Below, piece by piece: positions 34,602 to 47,066 of a stretch of 64,000 nucleotides of DNA; within the stretch, counting starts at the first letter, position 1, and every line of letters begins with the position of its first letter. Origin of the DNA: Cavenderia fasciculata (taxonomy: Eukaryota; Evosea; Eumycetozoa; Acytosteliales; Cavenderiaceae); contig NW_004457624.1 in assembly GCF_000203815.1 (NCBI RefSeq), forward strand, positions 2,356,001 through 2,420,000. The letters are read 5' to 3'. Under the pieces are notes generated by a model, which saw only the letters and a program-made list of their open reading frames with translations, was not told the origin of the DNA and did not search any database. A program made the translations under genes and the position numbers.

Positions 34602-35848
34602 TTAATCAATTTTCTTTTTCTTTTTTGAAGAAGAAATTGGATTGTAATGAGGAGCTTTCTTTGGTTGAATGATTTGTTGAATTGGTTTGATTGTTTTGGT
34701 AATGATATGATCCAAACCTTTTGAGCTTACAAACAACAAATAGCCATACCCGATTGCTGCCAATGTTAATTCCAACTTTCCAAATGGGAATCTTCTCTTT
34801 ACTACAAAATAGATCAATGATGGTCCAATAATCCAAAGTACCGATAATACCAACATCAAATAATTTAATCCCTTATCACTTCTCTTGTTTACAGTTGCTG
34901 TTAAACCTAATAACGAGTAGAATGATAATAGACATAAAATGACACCATATAATATTTGACGTGGTGAATGGTATCCCAATACATATGTCTTTTCTAAATT
35001 CATATATGATAATACCAAATAAATAATATATAATGATATCATTAAAATTGGCATCCATCCTGATAATATTAAACTAATGGAAATAAAAATATTAATTAAT
35101 ATTAATTGTATAGGATTGATTTGATTGACTGATTATTATATACTATACTTTTTCAAGAATTTAAATTCATGTCTTAATACAACTGAAGATGGTTTTGTAT
35201 TTGGTGATGATGATGATAATAATTGATTATCTTTGTAATATAATCTACCAACACTAATAAACCAATAGGGAATAGCCAATGCAAAGAATATGTGGTATAG
35301 GAAATGACCAGAAATACTATTTGGATCTTTGTGACACATTGTATCATTTAATATATACTTTCCGGCATAACATATACAATAGGTTGCTCCATACCAAAGA
35401 TATGTATATATTATATAAAATAATGATCTTTTATATTCCTAAAATAATAATAATACAAATTAGTCAAGATAAGATAAAAAGTATAGATATTATATATCTA
35501 ATCGATAGTTACAATTGGACGTTTAACATTCCTACCAGATGGAAAGACAGGTCTCCAAAAGCTTATTAATAATCCTGATACAATGATAATGACCAATGTA
35601 TATAATAATACTGAATGATTTGATTTTACTCTTTCAACTGTACAATAATCAATTTGATAAAATGAACTACCTATTCTATTGATAGAAAGATAGAAACAAA
35701 AGTATTAGTAGAGGAACTATAGAGATTAGATTCGTTTCATGTCGTGTTGTATATATTTAGTAGATAGATTAGATTACATTGTAAATGCAGTTACTGCAGC
35801 TAAAAGAGTAAGAATGAATAATCTCAATCTTCCCAATGATGATGACAT
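34602..35848 (-). CDS. Multi-pass membrane protein with PAP2/FIT-like lipid phosphatase motifs
   Basis: Minus-strand exons are 35848-35778, 35675-35528, 35438-35149 and 35073-34602, about 326 residues. Six or seven hydrophobic segments are visible. Three polar elements lie between them: FWRPVFPSGR near residue 65, SISGH near 111 and GYHSPRQILYG near 199. Their order and the SGH and HxxxR-type histidines resemble the lipid phosphate phosphatase (PAP2) superfamily and its FIT branch, which acts on lipid pyrophosphates or acyl-CoA at the ER. The C-terminus is Lys-rich (SSKKKKKID), a possible ER-retention signal. The match to any one subfamily is weak, so the substrate is left open. Divergent from pigM. 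Confidence 0.7.
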
Positions 35849-36016
35849 TTCTATACTCCTTATTTATTTATATATGTACTCTGATAATAATGAAAATGAA
35901 ATTAGATTTGGTGAAAATGAGCTGATTCATTTCATTGATCTTCACCAAACCCGCTTACTGTGAAATTTTATCGTTCATTCTCTTTCGATATCATATAGTT
36001 ATAAATCATAATTAGA
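35849..36016. promoter_or_regulatory. Divergent promoter, PAP2/FIT-like gene and pigM
   Basis: The two outward-facing start codons are 168 bp apart, so promoter elements are probably shared. A transcript for either gene must start within this space. Confidence 0.5.
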
Positions 36017-37663
36017 ATGACGACATCAAAGATAGTTGCAACAAAGGGACAATTGTCAGGTAGTAAAGGTGGATCATCACCACCATTGTTATCATATGAC
36101 TTTTATTATAAAGGTTTAAACATGACAACCCTATCATTTGTCATTGCATTGATTATACGTGCAGCTTTAATCGTATTCTCTGAATGGCAAGATGAGAATA
36201 GTATGTATCTAGATAGATAGATAGATAGAAGATAGATATGTATACTTGCAATTATTAACTATACTCTACTACTACTACTACTACTACTTGCTATTTCTTT
36301 ATTTATTTTTTGTAGTGTTGGTAAAATATACAGATATTGATTATGTTGTTTATACAGATGCATCAAGATTTGTAGTTGAAGGGTTATCACCATATGATAG
36401 ATCAACCTATAGATATACACCATTGTTGGCTTATTTGTTGGTACCCAATATTCTAGTACACAAAGCATTTGGCAAAGTATTGTTTGTCGTTTGTGATATG
36501 ATCATTGGATATCTTTTAAAGTGGTGTCTCATGTTGCGTTTCCCAAAGATCAATCCATTCCTTTTATTTGTTTGTACTAGTGCTTGGTTATTCAATCCAT
36601 TTGCAATCAATGTATCAACACGTGGTAATGCAGAATCTGTCATTGGTGCCATGGTACTTGCTGCTGTTTATTTCCTTTTTAAAAAGAAATTAATCCTTGC
36701 TTCTTTATTGTAAATATATATATTTAAAAAAAAAAAAAAAAAAGAAAATTATATAATTTTAATATATAAATATTAATATTTATTAACTCTATTCTATCAA
36801 TTTATATCAATTTTAGTTATGGATTATCAGTACATTTTAAGATTTATCCAATTATCTATTCAATTCCAATGTATTTATACATTGATAGTAATTATTATCA
36901 CAAGAATCCATCCAAATACTCGTCACAGGATAAATCGATATCCTATAAACAAATATTACGCAATCTCTTTACAAAAAATCGTTTAATCTTTTTCCTTGCA
37001 AGTGCTTCAACCTTTTTAATTCTTACTTTTGCAATGTATTTAATGTATGTCAAAAAAAAAAAATATATTAATAATAATAATAATATTATCTTATATATAC
37101 TAATATTCTATATTTTTAGTTATGGATATGTATTCTTATTTGAAACTTATTTATATCATGTAGTTAGAGCTGATAATAGACATAACTTTTCAGTATACTT
37201 TTATCAAATTTATTTAAATACACCGATTATTGAATCTGTTACTGAAATGTTGGCATCCAAGAGTGCAGGATTATCATTGGCATCACTTGGAGTTAGTTTG
37301 GCATCATTCCTTCCACAGGTTGTACTTTTGCTTGCCATTAGCGTCGTCTATTTCAATGATCTCGAATTTTGCATGCTTTTGGAAACCATTACCTTTGTTG
37401 CATTCAACAAGGTTTGTACGGTTCAATACTTTATTTGGTACTTTAGTCTTCTTCCATTGGTTCTCCCCGCAACCTCCCTTTCCCTCATGCAAGGTATCAT
37501 CATGTTTGCCTTTTGGATGGGTTCTCAAGGTGCTTGGTTGGGTTCGGCTTTCCAACTAGAGTTTTTGGGTCAACAAACCTTTTTCAATATTTGGTTATCG
37601 GGTATCGCTTTCTTTGCTGCAAATATTTTCATGTTGGTACAATTTATTAGATATCATAAATAA
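36017..37663 (+). CDS. pigM: GPI mannosyltransferase 1 (PIG-M)
   Basis: PIG-M adds the first alpha-1,4 mannose to the GPI-anchor precursor in the ER lumen, using dolichol-phosphate mannose. Exons are 36017-36200, 36316-36709, 36817-37044 and 37120-37663, giving 449 residues, the usual size. The family hallmark KYTDIDYVVYTDASRF holds the lumenal DxD motif, followed by SPYDRSTYRYTPLLA. The segments FNPFAINVSTRGNAES and HFKIYPIIY are further PIG-M blocks. Many hydrophobic segments fit a multi-pass GT-C glycosyltransferase. The junction after intron 1 (A|TG TTG GTA) recreates the conserved frame. The N-terminal 25 residues are Ser/Gly/Lys-rich and variable. Confidence 0.95.
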
Positions 37664-37884
37664 ATTAAAAAAAAAAAGATAAAATTTAAATACTATAGTT
37701 TATATATTATTTGATTGTATTATTAAATTATTTTTGATTTAGGGGTATGCAGACAAGGGATTAAATAATAATAATAATAATAATAATGATTTTTATTTAT
37801 GTGTAATATCGGGGTTATTTATATTTTAATTACTGTACATATCTATTTATCTATTTATTGATTTATTTTTTTTACCAAATTTAT

Positions 37885-39452
37885 CTATGGCAATGGTGGT
37901 GCACCCAATGGTGGTGATCCTAGAGGTGGTGATCTAGACATTGATATATCCATCGATGCTATTGATCTATGTGGTAGAGTCGGAGTATCAATGGGGAAGG
38001 AAACATCACTACCATCGAGTGTATGGGCATCTTCATCATCGCTACCATCTTCTGAAGTGAAAATATCATAATTGTGTACGTATCCTTCTAGGATACTAGC
38101 AGGTATAACTACATGTCTATTATTTGGATTACTATTATCAATTTTTCCTTGTTCTACTTTTTTTTCTTCCACCTTTTTCTTTTCTTTTTCTTTGGGTTCT
38201 GCCGATGCTGATGTATCACGACTATTACTTTCTTCAAGACGAACTGATCCAGAGAATCCTTTTTGACGAATACTTCCTCCACCAGAAGTTGTATTTCCAG
38301 TACTTCCACCACCAGCTCCACCTGAATAATCAGAATCACCAGTCGAGGTGACACCAGATTTCTGTTGATTGACAGGACGTAGTAATAAATAGTGGAGTGG
38401 TTTTTGAGAGACTGCAATCATAATATTAATGACAATAAACACTTCGAAAAAGAATGTAATAAATGTATAGAGGTGTCTAAGATTATCATCCATTGATATC
38501 TTGAATACAGAGTAGATAATGTCTCTGACAATGAGACAAATCAATTGGATGATTAGACCGATGGCAAGAATCTTTGTCTTTTTACGTGTGGCAGTGATGA
38601 TGGTACTCTGAGTCTTTTGGTCATGTCGTTTCATTTGAACCACCAAAATACATCCATTGACGAAAAAAGTTAAACTGGCGGTCGCCAACAATACGATAAA
38701 TGAAATGGTATAAAATTTCGGGGCAATTTCTTTAACCTTGGCACAAACAATTATATATACAACCATATAAACGGTATTCAACCCAATCAATCCCCATGAT
38801 AATTTCCAAACTCTTGCTGTATTTTGATGTCTAACTCCTTTTGAAATGAAAAATGTATATAATAATTGCATCCAATAACATCCTACAAAACACCTTAAAA
38901 AAAATTAAATCAAATCAAATTATTAATATAAATTGAAAGTATTTTAAAATATTAAAGATTAAAGATTACATACCAACAATTAAATAATAAATAGGTAGCA
39001 ACTATAGCTGAATATACTGATGGTGATCCAAAATCAACATCTTTTGTTAAAAATAATAATATACAATAAACTACTCGGGCTAGAATAAAGAAAAAAAAAA
39101 AAGAAAAATTAATTAAGAGTTTGATTAAATTGATTCATTCTATTCAATTCTAACTTTAAATTTAATCATACCTAATGGGAAAAGAGATAAATTTAAAAAT
39201 ACATAAAATCTTGAATTGAATGGTCTTTTTGATGCTTTTAATATATTGAAATCATAATATAATTGTACTATACATATAACCCATAATATTAACATTACCT
39301 ATCAAATTAAATAAATTAATTAATAAATATTTTCTGATTGCCATTGATCGACTAATTAATCAAATAATATTTACAATGATTCTAACAACCAGGTAAACCG
39401 CAACCAATATATCTAGTTGAGGATCTTCTGTAAAAGAATTTTTAGTTAACAT
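37885..39452 (-). CDS. Seven-transmembrane protein, possibly THH1/TOM1/TOM3-like
   Basis: Minus-strand exons are 39452-39375, 39298-39172, 39079-38974 and 38893-37885, giving about 439 residues. Seven hydrophobic helices fill the first 290 residues. A Ser/Gly/Lys-rich cytosolic tail follows, with a basic/acidic KEKEKKKVEEKK run and Pro-rich end (SPPLGSPPLGAPPLP). Helix pattern, the conserved R at ARVVYC and the absence of a signal peptide resemble the THH1/TOM1/TOM3 (DUF1084) group of GPCR-like proteins (inference). A GPCR function in amoebae is possible but no ligand-binding or G-protein motif is recognisable. The tail carries several Ser clusters that could be phosphorylated. Confidence 0.75.
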
Positions 39453-40040
39453 TTTCTAGAAAGGTGGTTGTTGTTGTTGTTATTGTTGTTGTTCCAGGAT
39501 CTTCTCTCCCCAATGGTTTCTTTTCTTTTCTTTTTCTATATATATTTAATTAATTAATTAATGTAGAGAGAGAGAGAGAGTAGTAAGGAGGTGGTTGGCA
39601 ATTGAATAGAATGAATGAATGAATAAAAGTGAAAGCCGCAGGCAGCAATTTAGTAAAGTGGCATTTTTCTGCCATTCTCCTTGTTTGGGTAGTCGAAAGT
39701 AATTTCATTCAAAGTTGGAATGTCAGATTGGAATCTGATAAGATGATTGAATGCAACTTTTTTGATTGTGATCGTTTTGTGTGGGTTGACTTTATAAATA
39801 GAACGGCCTTTTGGTGGGCACCATCCTCACACACAAAACCCAATGCCAGCAGCACCGTCAGAAGAAAGGGGTGCGTGCCATCTCGGAGTGTGTGGGTTGA
39901 GCTGAGCGCCCGGCTTCATATTTTTAATGTGTGGGTGTGTGTGGGAAAGCGAGATCGTAGCTTTGATAATCGCCAAATTGTCTATTTATATTATTATTCT
40001 TTGTTCACCGTTGTCTCTCTCTCTTTTGTGGCAGGTGAAC
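39453..40040. promoter_or_regulatory. Spacer with G-box-like element upstream of the orphan gene
   Basis: This 588 bp stretch is more GC-rich than other spacers. A G/T-rich element around 39929-39949 (core GTGTGGGTGTGTGTGGG) lies about 95 bp upstream of the orphan gene's ATG. It resembles the G-rich binding sites of the dictyostelid developmental regulator GBF (established consensus, inferred site). A matching CA-rich stretch lies at 39829-39840. A 144-codon open frame (39629-40060) runs through it but has no family resemblance. Confidence 0.35.
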
Positions 40041-40844
40041 ATGTTTACTTACTTAGTTAACTTACTATTACTTTCTACTACTGTGTTTAAACAAACACAC
40101 GCGCGCAATCACATGACACCACCGCTACCACCACCACTACCATCATTCATCGGATACCTCAACCGTTACCTTTTGTATATCAAGTGTCTATGTGAAAAGA
40201 TGTGCGATTTGTGTCTCTTCCCATCATCATCATCCTCCTCATCCTACTCTTCAGAGGGGGAAGAAGAGTTCGGAGAGTATGATGAATCTAATATTACTAC
40301 TGATATTCCTTTATCTGATCAGTATATGATGACACCGACAGCAACAACAACAACAACAACAATGTACATTGAGAGATTTGATCATCAAGAGGACGAAAAG
40401 GAAATTTACAATTTTAAACAAATCGGGCAATCATTAAAACAAACCATTTTTGAAGTTACCCATTTAAAGATAGATCTAGTTGAAGGCCTACCTCCTCCTC
40501 CAACAACAACAATGCAACAAGATATCGATGGGGACGGGATCATATTATTTTTGATTATCAAAGAAGGAGGAAGAGAAACACATCAAGAATATAATCATCA
40601 ATATAGATTATTATGTGAGATGTATCCAGGATATCAAGTGATTATTACACATATTATTATTATTATTAGAAATGGTACCATCAATCTTGAATACACCAAA
40701 TCAAATAATCGTCCAAATGAAATTATATTAATAGTTGGTCAAGAGAATGATCAAGATTTCAAGATTGATAGAAATTTGAATCACAATTCAATTTGTTATT
40801 TAGAACAAATAATAATGATGATACAAGGGAATTTATTAATTTAA
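40041..40844 (+). CDS. Hypothetical protein, possible signal peptide
   Basis: I do not recognise this protein. From the ATG at 40041 it has about 267 residues; in-frame ATGs at 40113 and 40200 are alternatives. The first 20 residues (MFTYLVNLLLLSTTVFKQTH) are hydrophobic and could be a signal peptide. A Pro/Leu stretch and Ser/Glu and Thr tracts follow. The C-terminal two-thirds (from about residue 115) looks folded: YNFKQIGQSLKQTIFEVTHL, GIILFLIIKEGG and NEIILIVGQEND alternate hydrophobic strands with charged helices. No introns. The stop codon overlaps the stop of the vWA gene on the other strand by a few bases. Confidence 0.5.
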   Translation: MFTYLVNLLLLSTTVFKQTHARNHMTPPLPPPLPSFIGYLNRYLLYIKCLCEKMCDLCLFPSSSSSSSYSSEGEEEFGEYDESNITTDIPLSDQYMMTPTATTTTTTMYIERFDHQEDEKEIYNFKQIGQSLKQTIFEVTHLKIDLVEGLPPPPTTTMQQDIDGDGIILFLIIKEGGRETHQEYNHQYRLLCEMYPGYQVIITHIIIIIRNGTINLEYTKSNNRPNEIILIVGQENDQDFKIDRNLNHNSICYLEQIIMMIQGNLLI

Positions 40845-43009
40845 TTTAGATCTTTTAATCTAGCCAAAAGATTAAAAACAAAATGTTTATGTTTTAAAAC
40901 ATTTTCTTTAGTTGGTAACAAACCATCTTCAACAAAGAATATATTCTCTGCAGGGACACCCAATTTATCACTGAATTGCTTTTTGTTGATTGATTTTTTG
41001 TCTTCAATTTCATCCATAAAAGTGACGACCAAGAGTGGTTGGATATTACTTTCAGTTGCCTGTATTTCTTTTATGATTTTAGAGACACTAGAGACATGTG
41101 TAGCATTCTTTATAGATTTACATGAAAAGGTGATAATGATGGCCGATATGGTTGTTTCTGGATTTCCCGATGTGTCTTCCAAAAGGCCCTCTTCCAAAAT
41201 GTCGTCTTTGTATATTGGTACATCTAGATAACGACCACTTGTTGCATAGGCATAGTTGAAAAGTTCCATCTGATCTGGTCGTTCTGGAATGGCCCATTTG
41301 TCAAACACTGACATTCTGACAGTGCTAGCGATAATGCTTCTGAGACTTGCCTCTTCTGGAGAGATTGGTGTTTGATCTTCAGAGAGGAACCTATTCAACT
41401 TTGTTTTTTCATAGACCAAAGTGGTTGGTGTGGATGGATCGACTTTGGTAGCGACACTACGATGTTTGCGATGTGCAGCTGGATGCATAAAAAAGTTTAA
41501 TATAATATTGGCCAAATTACTCTTTCCACTAGCTGCCAAACCATCAACCAATAAATTTGTATGAGACGTTGAAACCACATCTAATAGATACCATCTAGGA
41601 TCTACCTTTTGTGATCTAATTTCTTCTTTTGTATCATTAATTTTGATTGTATATTTAATACTTTTTGGTATTTTGAATGATGATGATGATGAAGATGAAG
41701 ATGAAGAGGATAATTGTGATGATGGTGATGATAATGATGATGATGTTTGTTGATTAATGGCAAGTTCAACATTTTGATAATATGGATGTTGATCTTCAAC
41801 TTTGATAGGTCTTGTCGTAACAAATCCACCAGAAATATACTGAATACTTGGTGGGAAATGAATTGATAGTCCACTTTCCAAATCCTCATTTTTCGATTTG
41901 ATCCAACAATCCAACCTCAATGGATCGGATCTCTTTTGAATCGATGTCTTTACCAGTTTAACCTCTAGTCCCGATGTAATGTTGGGATCGAGTTGGTCCA
42001 ATCGTTCACCCAATAGTGTTGGATCGATATGTTCAAACTTTTTAATCTTTTCATAGTTGTTGAACACACCCAACCCTCCCAATTTCTTGGTGGACACGAT
42101 TACAATGTTTGAATCCTTTTCCAACATGGTCAACTCTGGGAATTCGATATGAATAGAGGATGATCCAGACAATGCCTGTCTTGTGAATATGTAAACAAAT
42201 GACTTTGTCTTTTCAGGTATTAAAAGTTTAACTATATTCTGATTTGCATGTATAATAGCTCTTTTTAAATGATTATCTGTTGCAACTTTTTGTGATCTAA
42301 TTGCTAAAATAAAATCAGTTAATGAATCAATTAAATATAATTATATAAATATAAATATAATTTAATACATACTTGAATGAATGATTGGAGATAGGAGAAT
42401 AGGGTTATTACAATAAAAAGTAGAAGATTCTACTTTGTTGCCGGAATAACCAATCACTTGAATGAGAGCACTCTCTGGCAGATGATTTTGAACAATATGT
42501 TGAATGAATGCTTTGATTGACATTAGATCCTTGTCAATCTCGGCACTGTTTGACCAAGTACAACTATTATCAATGATAAAAGTAAACAAGGAATGATTGA
42601 TCTTGTTGTCCTTGATTGATTGATGCAAGATTTCAACCAATTCATTGAATTGTTTCTCTTTCTCTAAATCTAATTCTTCTTTAGACTTGTCTTCTAAATT
42701 ACCACTACTACTAAACTGAAAGCTAAAGATTGATTTGGCTATTTTGCTTAAATCAAAGTTTAGTTTTCTTGTGTTATTTGTATTTGCAAATTGTTCTTTT
42801 TCCTCTTCATCTATTTTAATTTCTATATTTCTATTAAGATCATCATTATTATTATTATTATTATTTTGATCTAGATCTTTTACTTGTTTTTGATCTTGAT
42901 CTTGTTGTTGATCTTTGAAGAATTTTACTTCATCTATTTTGATTTCTGTATTTCTATTGTTATTATTATCCTCTACTACTTCTTCTATATTTTTATTGAC
43001 TGGTGCCAT
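40841..43009 (-). CDS. vWA-like plus P-loop NTPase protein
   Basis: Minus-strand exons are 43009-42373 and 42303-40841, giving 699 residues. An Asn/Asp/Gln-rich N-terminus (about 1-95) is followed by a von Willebrand A-like domain (about 145-255): FTFIIDNSCTW carries a degenerate MIDAS (DxSxT), and the fold is split by the intron. A middle beta-rich region leads to a P-loop domain with Walker A GLAASGKSN near residue 475. A conserved VVSTSHTNLLVDG strand precedes it, and LLVVTFMDEIEDKKS lies where the base-recognition strand would be. It is therefore a second type of P-loop switch protein in this window, related only loosely to the 13-28 kb cluster. The start at 43009 is chosen because the upstream extension is pure Ile/Tyr-rich leader. 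Function unknown. Confidence 0.72.
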
Positions 43010-43274
43010 TATTATTATTATTATTATTAAAACGAGATAATAAAAGTATACAACAAACGCCAAGATGTGTGATCAAAGTGATCAACACAAACGAGGGAGA
43101 GGCCACTGAGTGTGTCCAACCAACACCGACTTTTTTTAAATAAATTTTTTTTAAAATCTTTTGTTTTAGGAAGATTCCTTTTTTCGGGCAAAGTCTAAAT
43201 TTGGTTATGTTGTCTTGGCTGTGGGCCATAGCTTGTATTTATTTGTTTATAATTAACTATTAGATTTTTTTTTT

Positions 43275-44430
43275 TTAAAAAAAGAAAAATCTTTTCTTTG
43301 GTTGATTTTGTACTAAAGGAGTTGGAGGAACAATTGGTTCGTAGGATGATGGACCGTAGTCATTGACCAAACCAAGATCAAGTTGGTCGATATACCCCTG
43401 TTTGAGTAATGCCACTACAGGTCCACCTAATATATTTCCAGATAATCCAATTTTAGTTAAACTTTGATTATACTTTAATGAATGTAAAAATACTAATGCT
43501 ACAGGATGTGATAATTGATTACTTGATAAATCTAAATATTTTAATCTATTATTATATGGTAATGCCTAAAAAATAGAAATAAAAGAAATAGAAATAAAAA
43601 TGATTAGAGTTTATATAAATATATATATACATATATTTTCTTTTTTTTTTGTTGTTTACTTACAAAACCAATTTCTTTTCCAGTTCTATTACCAATAAAA
43701 TTTTGACAAAGATCAAAATATTTTAATGTTGTGTTTTGACAAAGTACTTGGAATAGGAGACCTGGAGGAATCATATCTCTAATTAAATTCTTTCTTAGGT
43801 TTAAATGTTTGAGAGTTTTGTTTGTTTTTAAAGCTTGAAGAATTGGTATACATCCACGACCAAGTATATTGTTTCCCAAGTTGAGACTTGTAAGTGTTGT
43901 GTTTTTGGTCAGCACTTGTCCCAATATTTCACCTTCATCACTACGAAGTGAATTTAGTGAAAGGTTGATGCTGGTGATCGAGCTGTTTACAATCAACGCT
44001 CTCATAATATCGGTATTGTCACTCTCGGTGAGTGCATAGGAGAGATCAATCTTTTTCAACCCACTATTGCCAGCCAACGTAGTTGCCAACATGGTTCTGG
44101 CCTCTCCTTTGAGTTTGGTGTTTGAAAGATTAATCTTTGCCAACTTTGTATTATCCAAAATACATTTGAAAAAATCACCATTCTTTCCCAAATCATTTAC
44201 CATTACATTGAATGATCTAAGTGAACAACCATATCTTCTAGTGTATCCACCAACCGTTACCGCTTCACAATTTGTAAAACAGTTACCCAATAATGCCAAA
44301 TTAATCTCACTTGACATCATTGCCAATGATACTTTTTCTAATCCAATATTTTGACTTATACTTGATAATATTAATGCTAATGATCTTAAATAAGAAATAA
44401 GAAATATTAATATTGTGTTTATATTATTTT

Positions 44431-44469
<39 letters not shown>

Positions 44470-45737
44470 GCTTACGTTGAACTAAAAGGATTTGTACTAA
44501 GAATAAGAGTTTTTAAATGATCTGATTGGTCGAGTAATTGAGAGATGGCAATACCACCATGATGAGCAATTCTATTTTCATTTAGATTTAAACTAGTGAT
44601 ATTCTTTTTAGTGGCGACTAGGTTGGTTAGACCACTAACTTCATCACCAATACGGTTGAATGATAGATTGAGTGTATGGATGGTGTTGTTGGATGCCAGT
44701 GCTACACATAGACTAGTCAATCCTTTTTGACCGAGTGCACAACTCTCTAGATTAAGTACCGTTATCTTGGATTGAGAGTGATTGATAAACTGCTCGATAG
44801 AGACTACTGCCAAATCACCAGCTCTACTACCACCAATATCAATCTCTTCCAAATAATGGAATTGACCCTTTCCTTTTAAATCTGCCAATTTAGGGTATAG
44901 AGTTTGTTGTCCATTTTGAAAGGCCGATAATTTAATAGATTTACATCTTGACTTTTGGATCAACGTTGCAATATGATGAACGACTTTAGAGTTGACTTGG
45001 AAATTAATGGTGATGGTCAATTTGTTCAATCTTACACTAGACAGTGTGTTGAGAATGGAGAGTGTGTCGGTCACATGTTTGGTCGATGTATTTTCAACTA
45101 GTGTCAATTGAAGTGCTGTGAATTGGAGTGGAACACCGCTGATACCTCGGTACACCAGTCTTGCAAACAATGCAAACTCGGTCTGTGAGTTGATCTTGAC
45201 CTCACCATACCCCAAAAACGGGATAATGTTGTTGGACCATCTCTTGCATACCAATGACAGACTTATAAACTTCATATAATGGTTACGTGGTGGTGAGTCT
45301 TGAACCATCTCACCTGGTGATGGTTCTCTAAAATATTGTATAACCAAATAATTTAATATATCTCTCCATATTATATCTGGTAGATATATCTCTGTTGACG
45401 ATGACGACGATAATGATAATAGGTTGATAAATGGCATAGACATGTTGGAAATATTATTATGACTATTATTATTATTATTTTGATTATTCTCTAACTTTTG
45501 AAATGGGTCATTTGATTGTTTGAAATCTTTAAATGTAATTTCTTCATAATGACCAAATAAATATTTATAATCTTGTATGTTGATGTCTTTGGGTCCTCCA
45601 TCTTTGTCTTGAATGTCTCCTCCTCTTTTTCCTCCTCCTCCTACTCTTGAAAAGACACCCAACTTATTAAATATAAAAGTAAACATTGAATAGATATAAT
45701 TATAAATTGTACGATGTGATATGATGATCATCATCAA
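43275..45737 (-). CDS. F-box-like / leucine-rich repeat (RNI-type) protein
   Basis: Minus-strand exons are 45737-44476, 44384-43664 and 43565-43275, about 758 residues. An ATG at 45686 is an equally likely start, because the first 17 residues are Ile/Tyr-rich. An F-box-like helix set lies near residue 120-175 (LPDIIWRDILNYLVIQYF then SLVCKRWSN). Ribonuclease-inhibitor-type LRRs follow to the end, for example LNLSFNRIGDEVSGL, LNLNENRIAHHGGIAI, LNLGNNILGRGCIPIL, LNLRKNLIRDMIPPGL and LDLSSNQLSHPVAL. F-box/LRR proteins usually select substrates for SCF ubiquitin ligases, and this role is inferred. The tail QPKKRFFFF comes directly before an A/T run. Intron 1 holds a 32 bp CT tract. Confidence 0.82.
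44435..44466. repeat. (CT)n microsatellite in an intron
   Basis: A dinucleotide run of about 16 units lies inside intron 1 of the F-box/LRR gene, just downstream of the donor in the gene's own direction. Likely polymorphic. Confidence 0.95.
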
Positions 45738-46182
45738 CGTTAATGTATATTGGTTGTTGTCGACTGTGTCTGTCTTAATCTTAATGTTTAAACTACTTTT
45801 AAATCAATCGATTGATTGAGTGATGGAGGTGGGTGGGAGTAGGTAGTCCAAGTGTTGATGTTGCCTATGACTGTGAAAGCATATTCTCTCTCTTTCTTTT
45901 TCTTCTATCTCCAAACCACTAACAACTCTAACAATGTACTAGCAAGTAAACTATTCATTGAAATCATAGTATAGAGTAGCAGTAGAGCAATAGTAGAGTG
46001 TGAGAGACAATCGATTCTCTCTCATCCCTCTTCTTGCTCTTCAGCTCTGCACCCCCCCATTAATTAATTATTATCCATGGATATCGACTTTCAAAAAATT
46101 AAACTAAAAAAATACTTTGAATTTTTAATTCGTAAATATATTAATAATATTAATTACAATCTCTTTTTATATTGTTTGAAAC
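45738..46182. other. Spacer upstream of the F-box/LRR gene
   Basis: This 445 bp stretch contains AT-rich DNA with pyrimidine-rich tracts near 45885-45912 and 46012-46045 and a C7 run near 46051. It probably holds the promoter of the minus-strand F-box/LRR gene. No gene seen. Confidence 0.45.
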
Positions 46183-47000
46183 ATTTTATTTGATTACATA
46201 TGCAGTTAGTTGATTGATTTAAAGAAGATTAGTTTTTTGTTTGTAAAGATTAATCTTATTTTTTTAAAGAGTATTTTGTTATTGAAAATGATGATCCTTT
46301 AAATTGATAACCTTGATAATTCTATCTTGGTTTGGGTTATGAAAAATAATAAATAGATGGTGATAGGAAACTATCGGCTCTGATATCACCTTTATATTCA
46401 CGGTAGAAATAATCTTTTAATGATTTTGATTGATCGATCAGTGCAAGTTTGGAATCGTCACATACCAAGTATTGTACAGTATCACTATGCAATAATGAAT
46501 TGTATAGTTGTGTGCTATCTCCAAACTTGATACCTGATACATCGAGCACTTTGATTGACTTGTTTTGTTGGAATGCATGCTCAAACTTCGCACCATTCCA
46601 AACAATTGTCACTGACAGTGTTTTAATGGTTTTAGTATTTGCAATCATCTTGAAGAATGATGGTACATATGATGGATGAATAGTCATAGACCACTTGAAA
46701 CCACCATCTCGAGACCAATTCCTAGTCGATCAGATAAGCATGACCACGATGCTTGAAATCTTCTGACTCTATACAACAATCGACATATCTCGCTGTTTGA
46801 TCGAAATGAAGGTGTGTAGACTCGGACTATAGTGATTATTATTCCAATCATAGAATGGAGCACGCATCCTCTCTTCAAAACCACAATATGATATTGTTCG
46901 ACTACAAACATGACCGTTGGTGTAAACGATCAATTTATCAATAATGATGAAAGTAAAAGTGTTCATATGAATAAATAAATGTTGTAATTTCTTGTGCAAA
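46183..47000 (-). pseudogene. Decayed or partial F-box/LRR family copy
   Basis: The segment 46183-46317 is a near-copy of 47014-47150, the last codons and 3' flank of the neighbouring SAP/F-box gene. It includes the peptide YQFKGSSFS, but here the frame ends elsewhere. Upstream in the same direction, 46687-46337 is an open 116-codon frame with leucine-rich-repeat character (NKSIKVLDVSGIKFGDSTQL), a pattern common in dictyostelid F-box relatives. Further upstream (to about 47000) only short frames remain, and no F-box or start region is found. I read it as the 3' remnant of a tandem paralogue. A short expressed gene limited to 46337-46687 cannot be excluded. Confidence 0.6.
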
Positions 47001-47066
47001 TAAAAAAGAACAACATTTTATTTGATTATTATTAACATTGCAGTTGGTTGATTGATTTAAAGATCT

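Noticed and set aside
39629-40060. 144-codon plus-strand frame before the orphan gene
   Set aside because: No family resemblance, odd composition (Trp, Cys and Val rich), and it covers the G-box-like element; best explained as chance in a GC-richer spacer.
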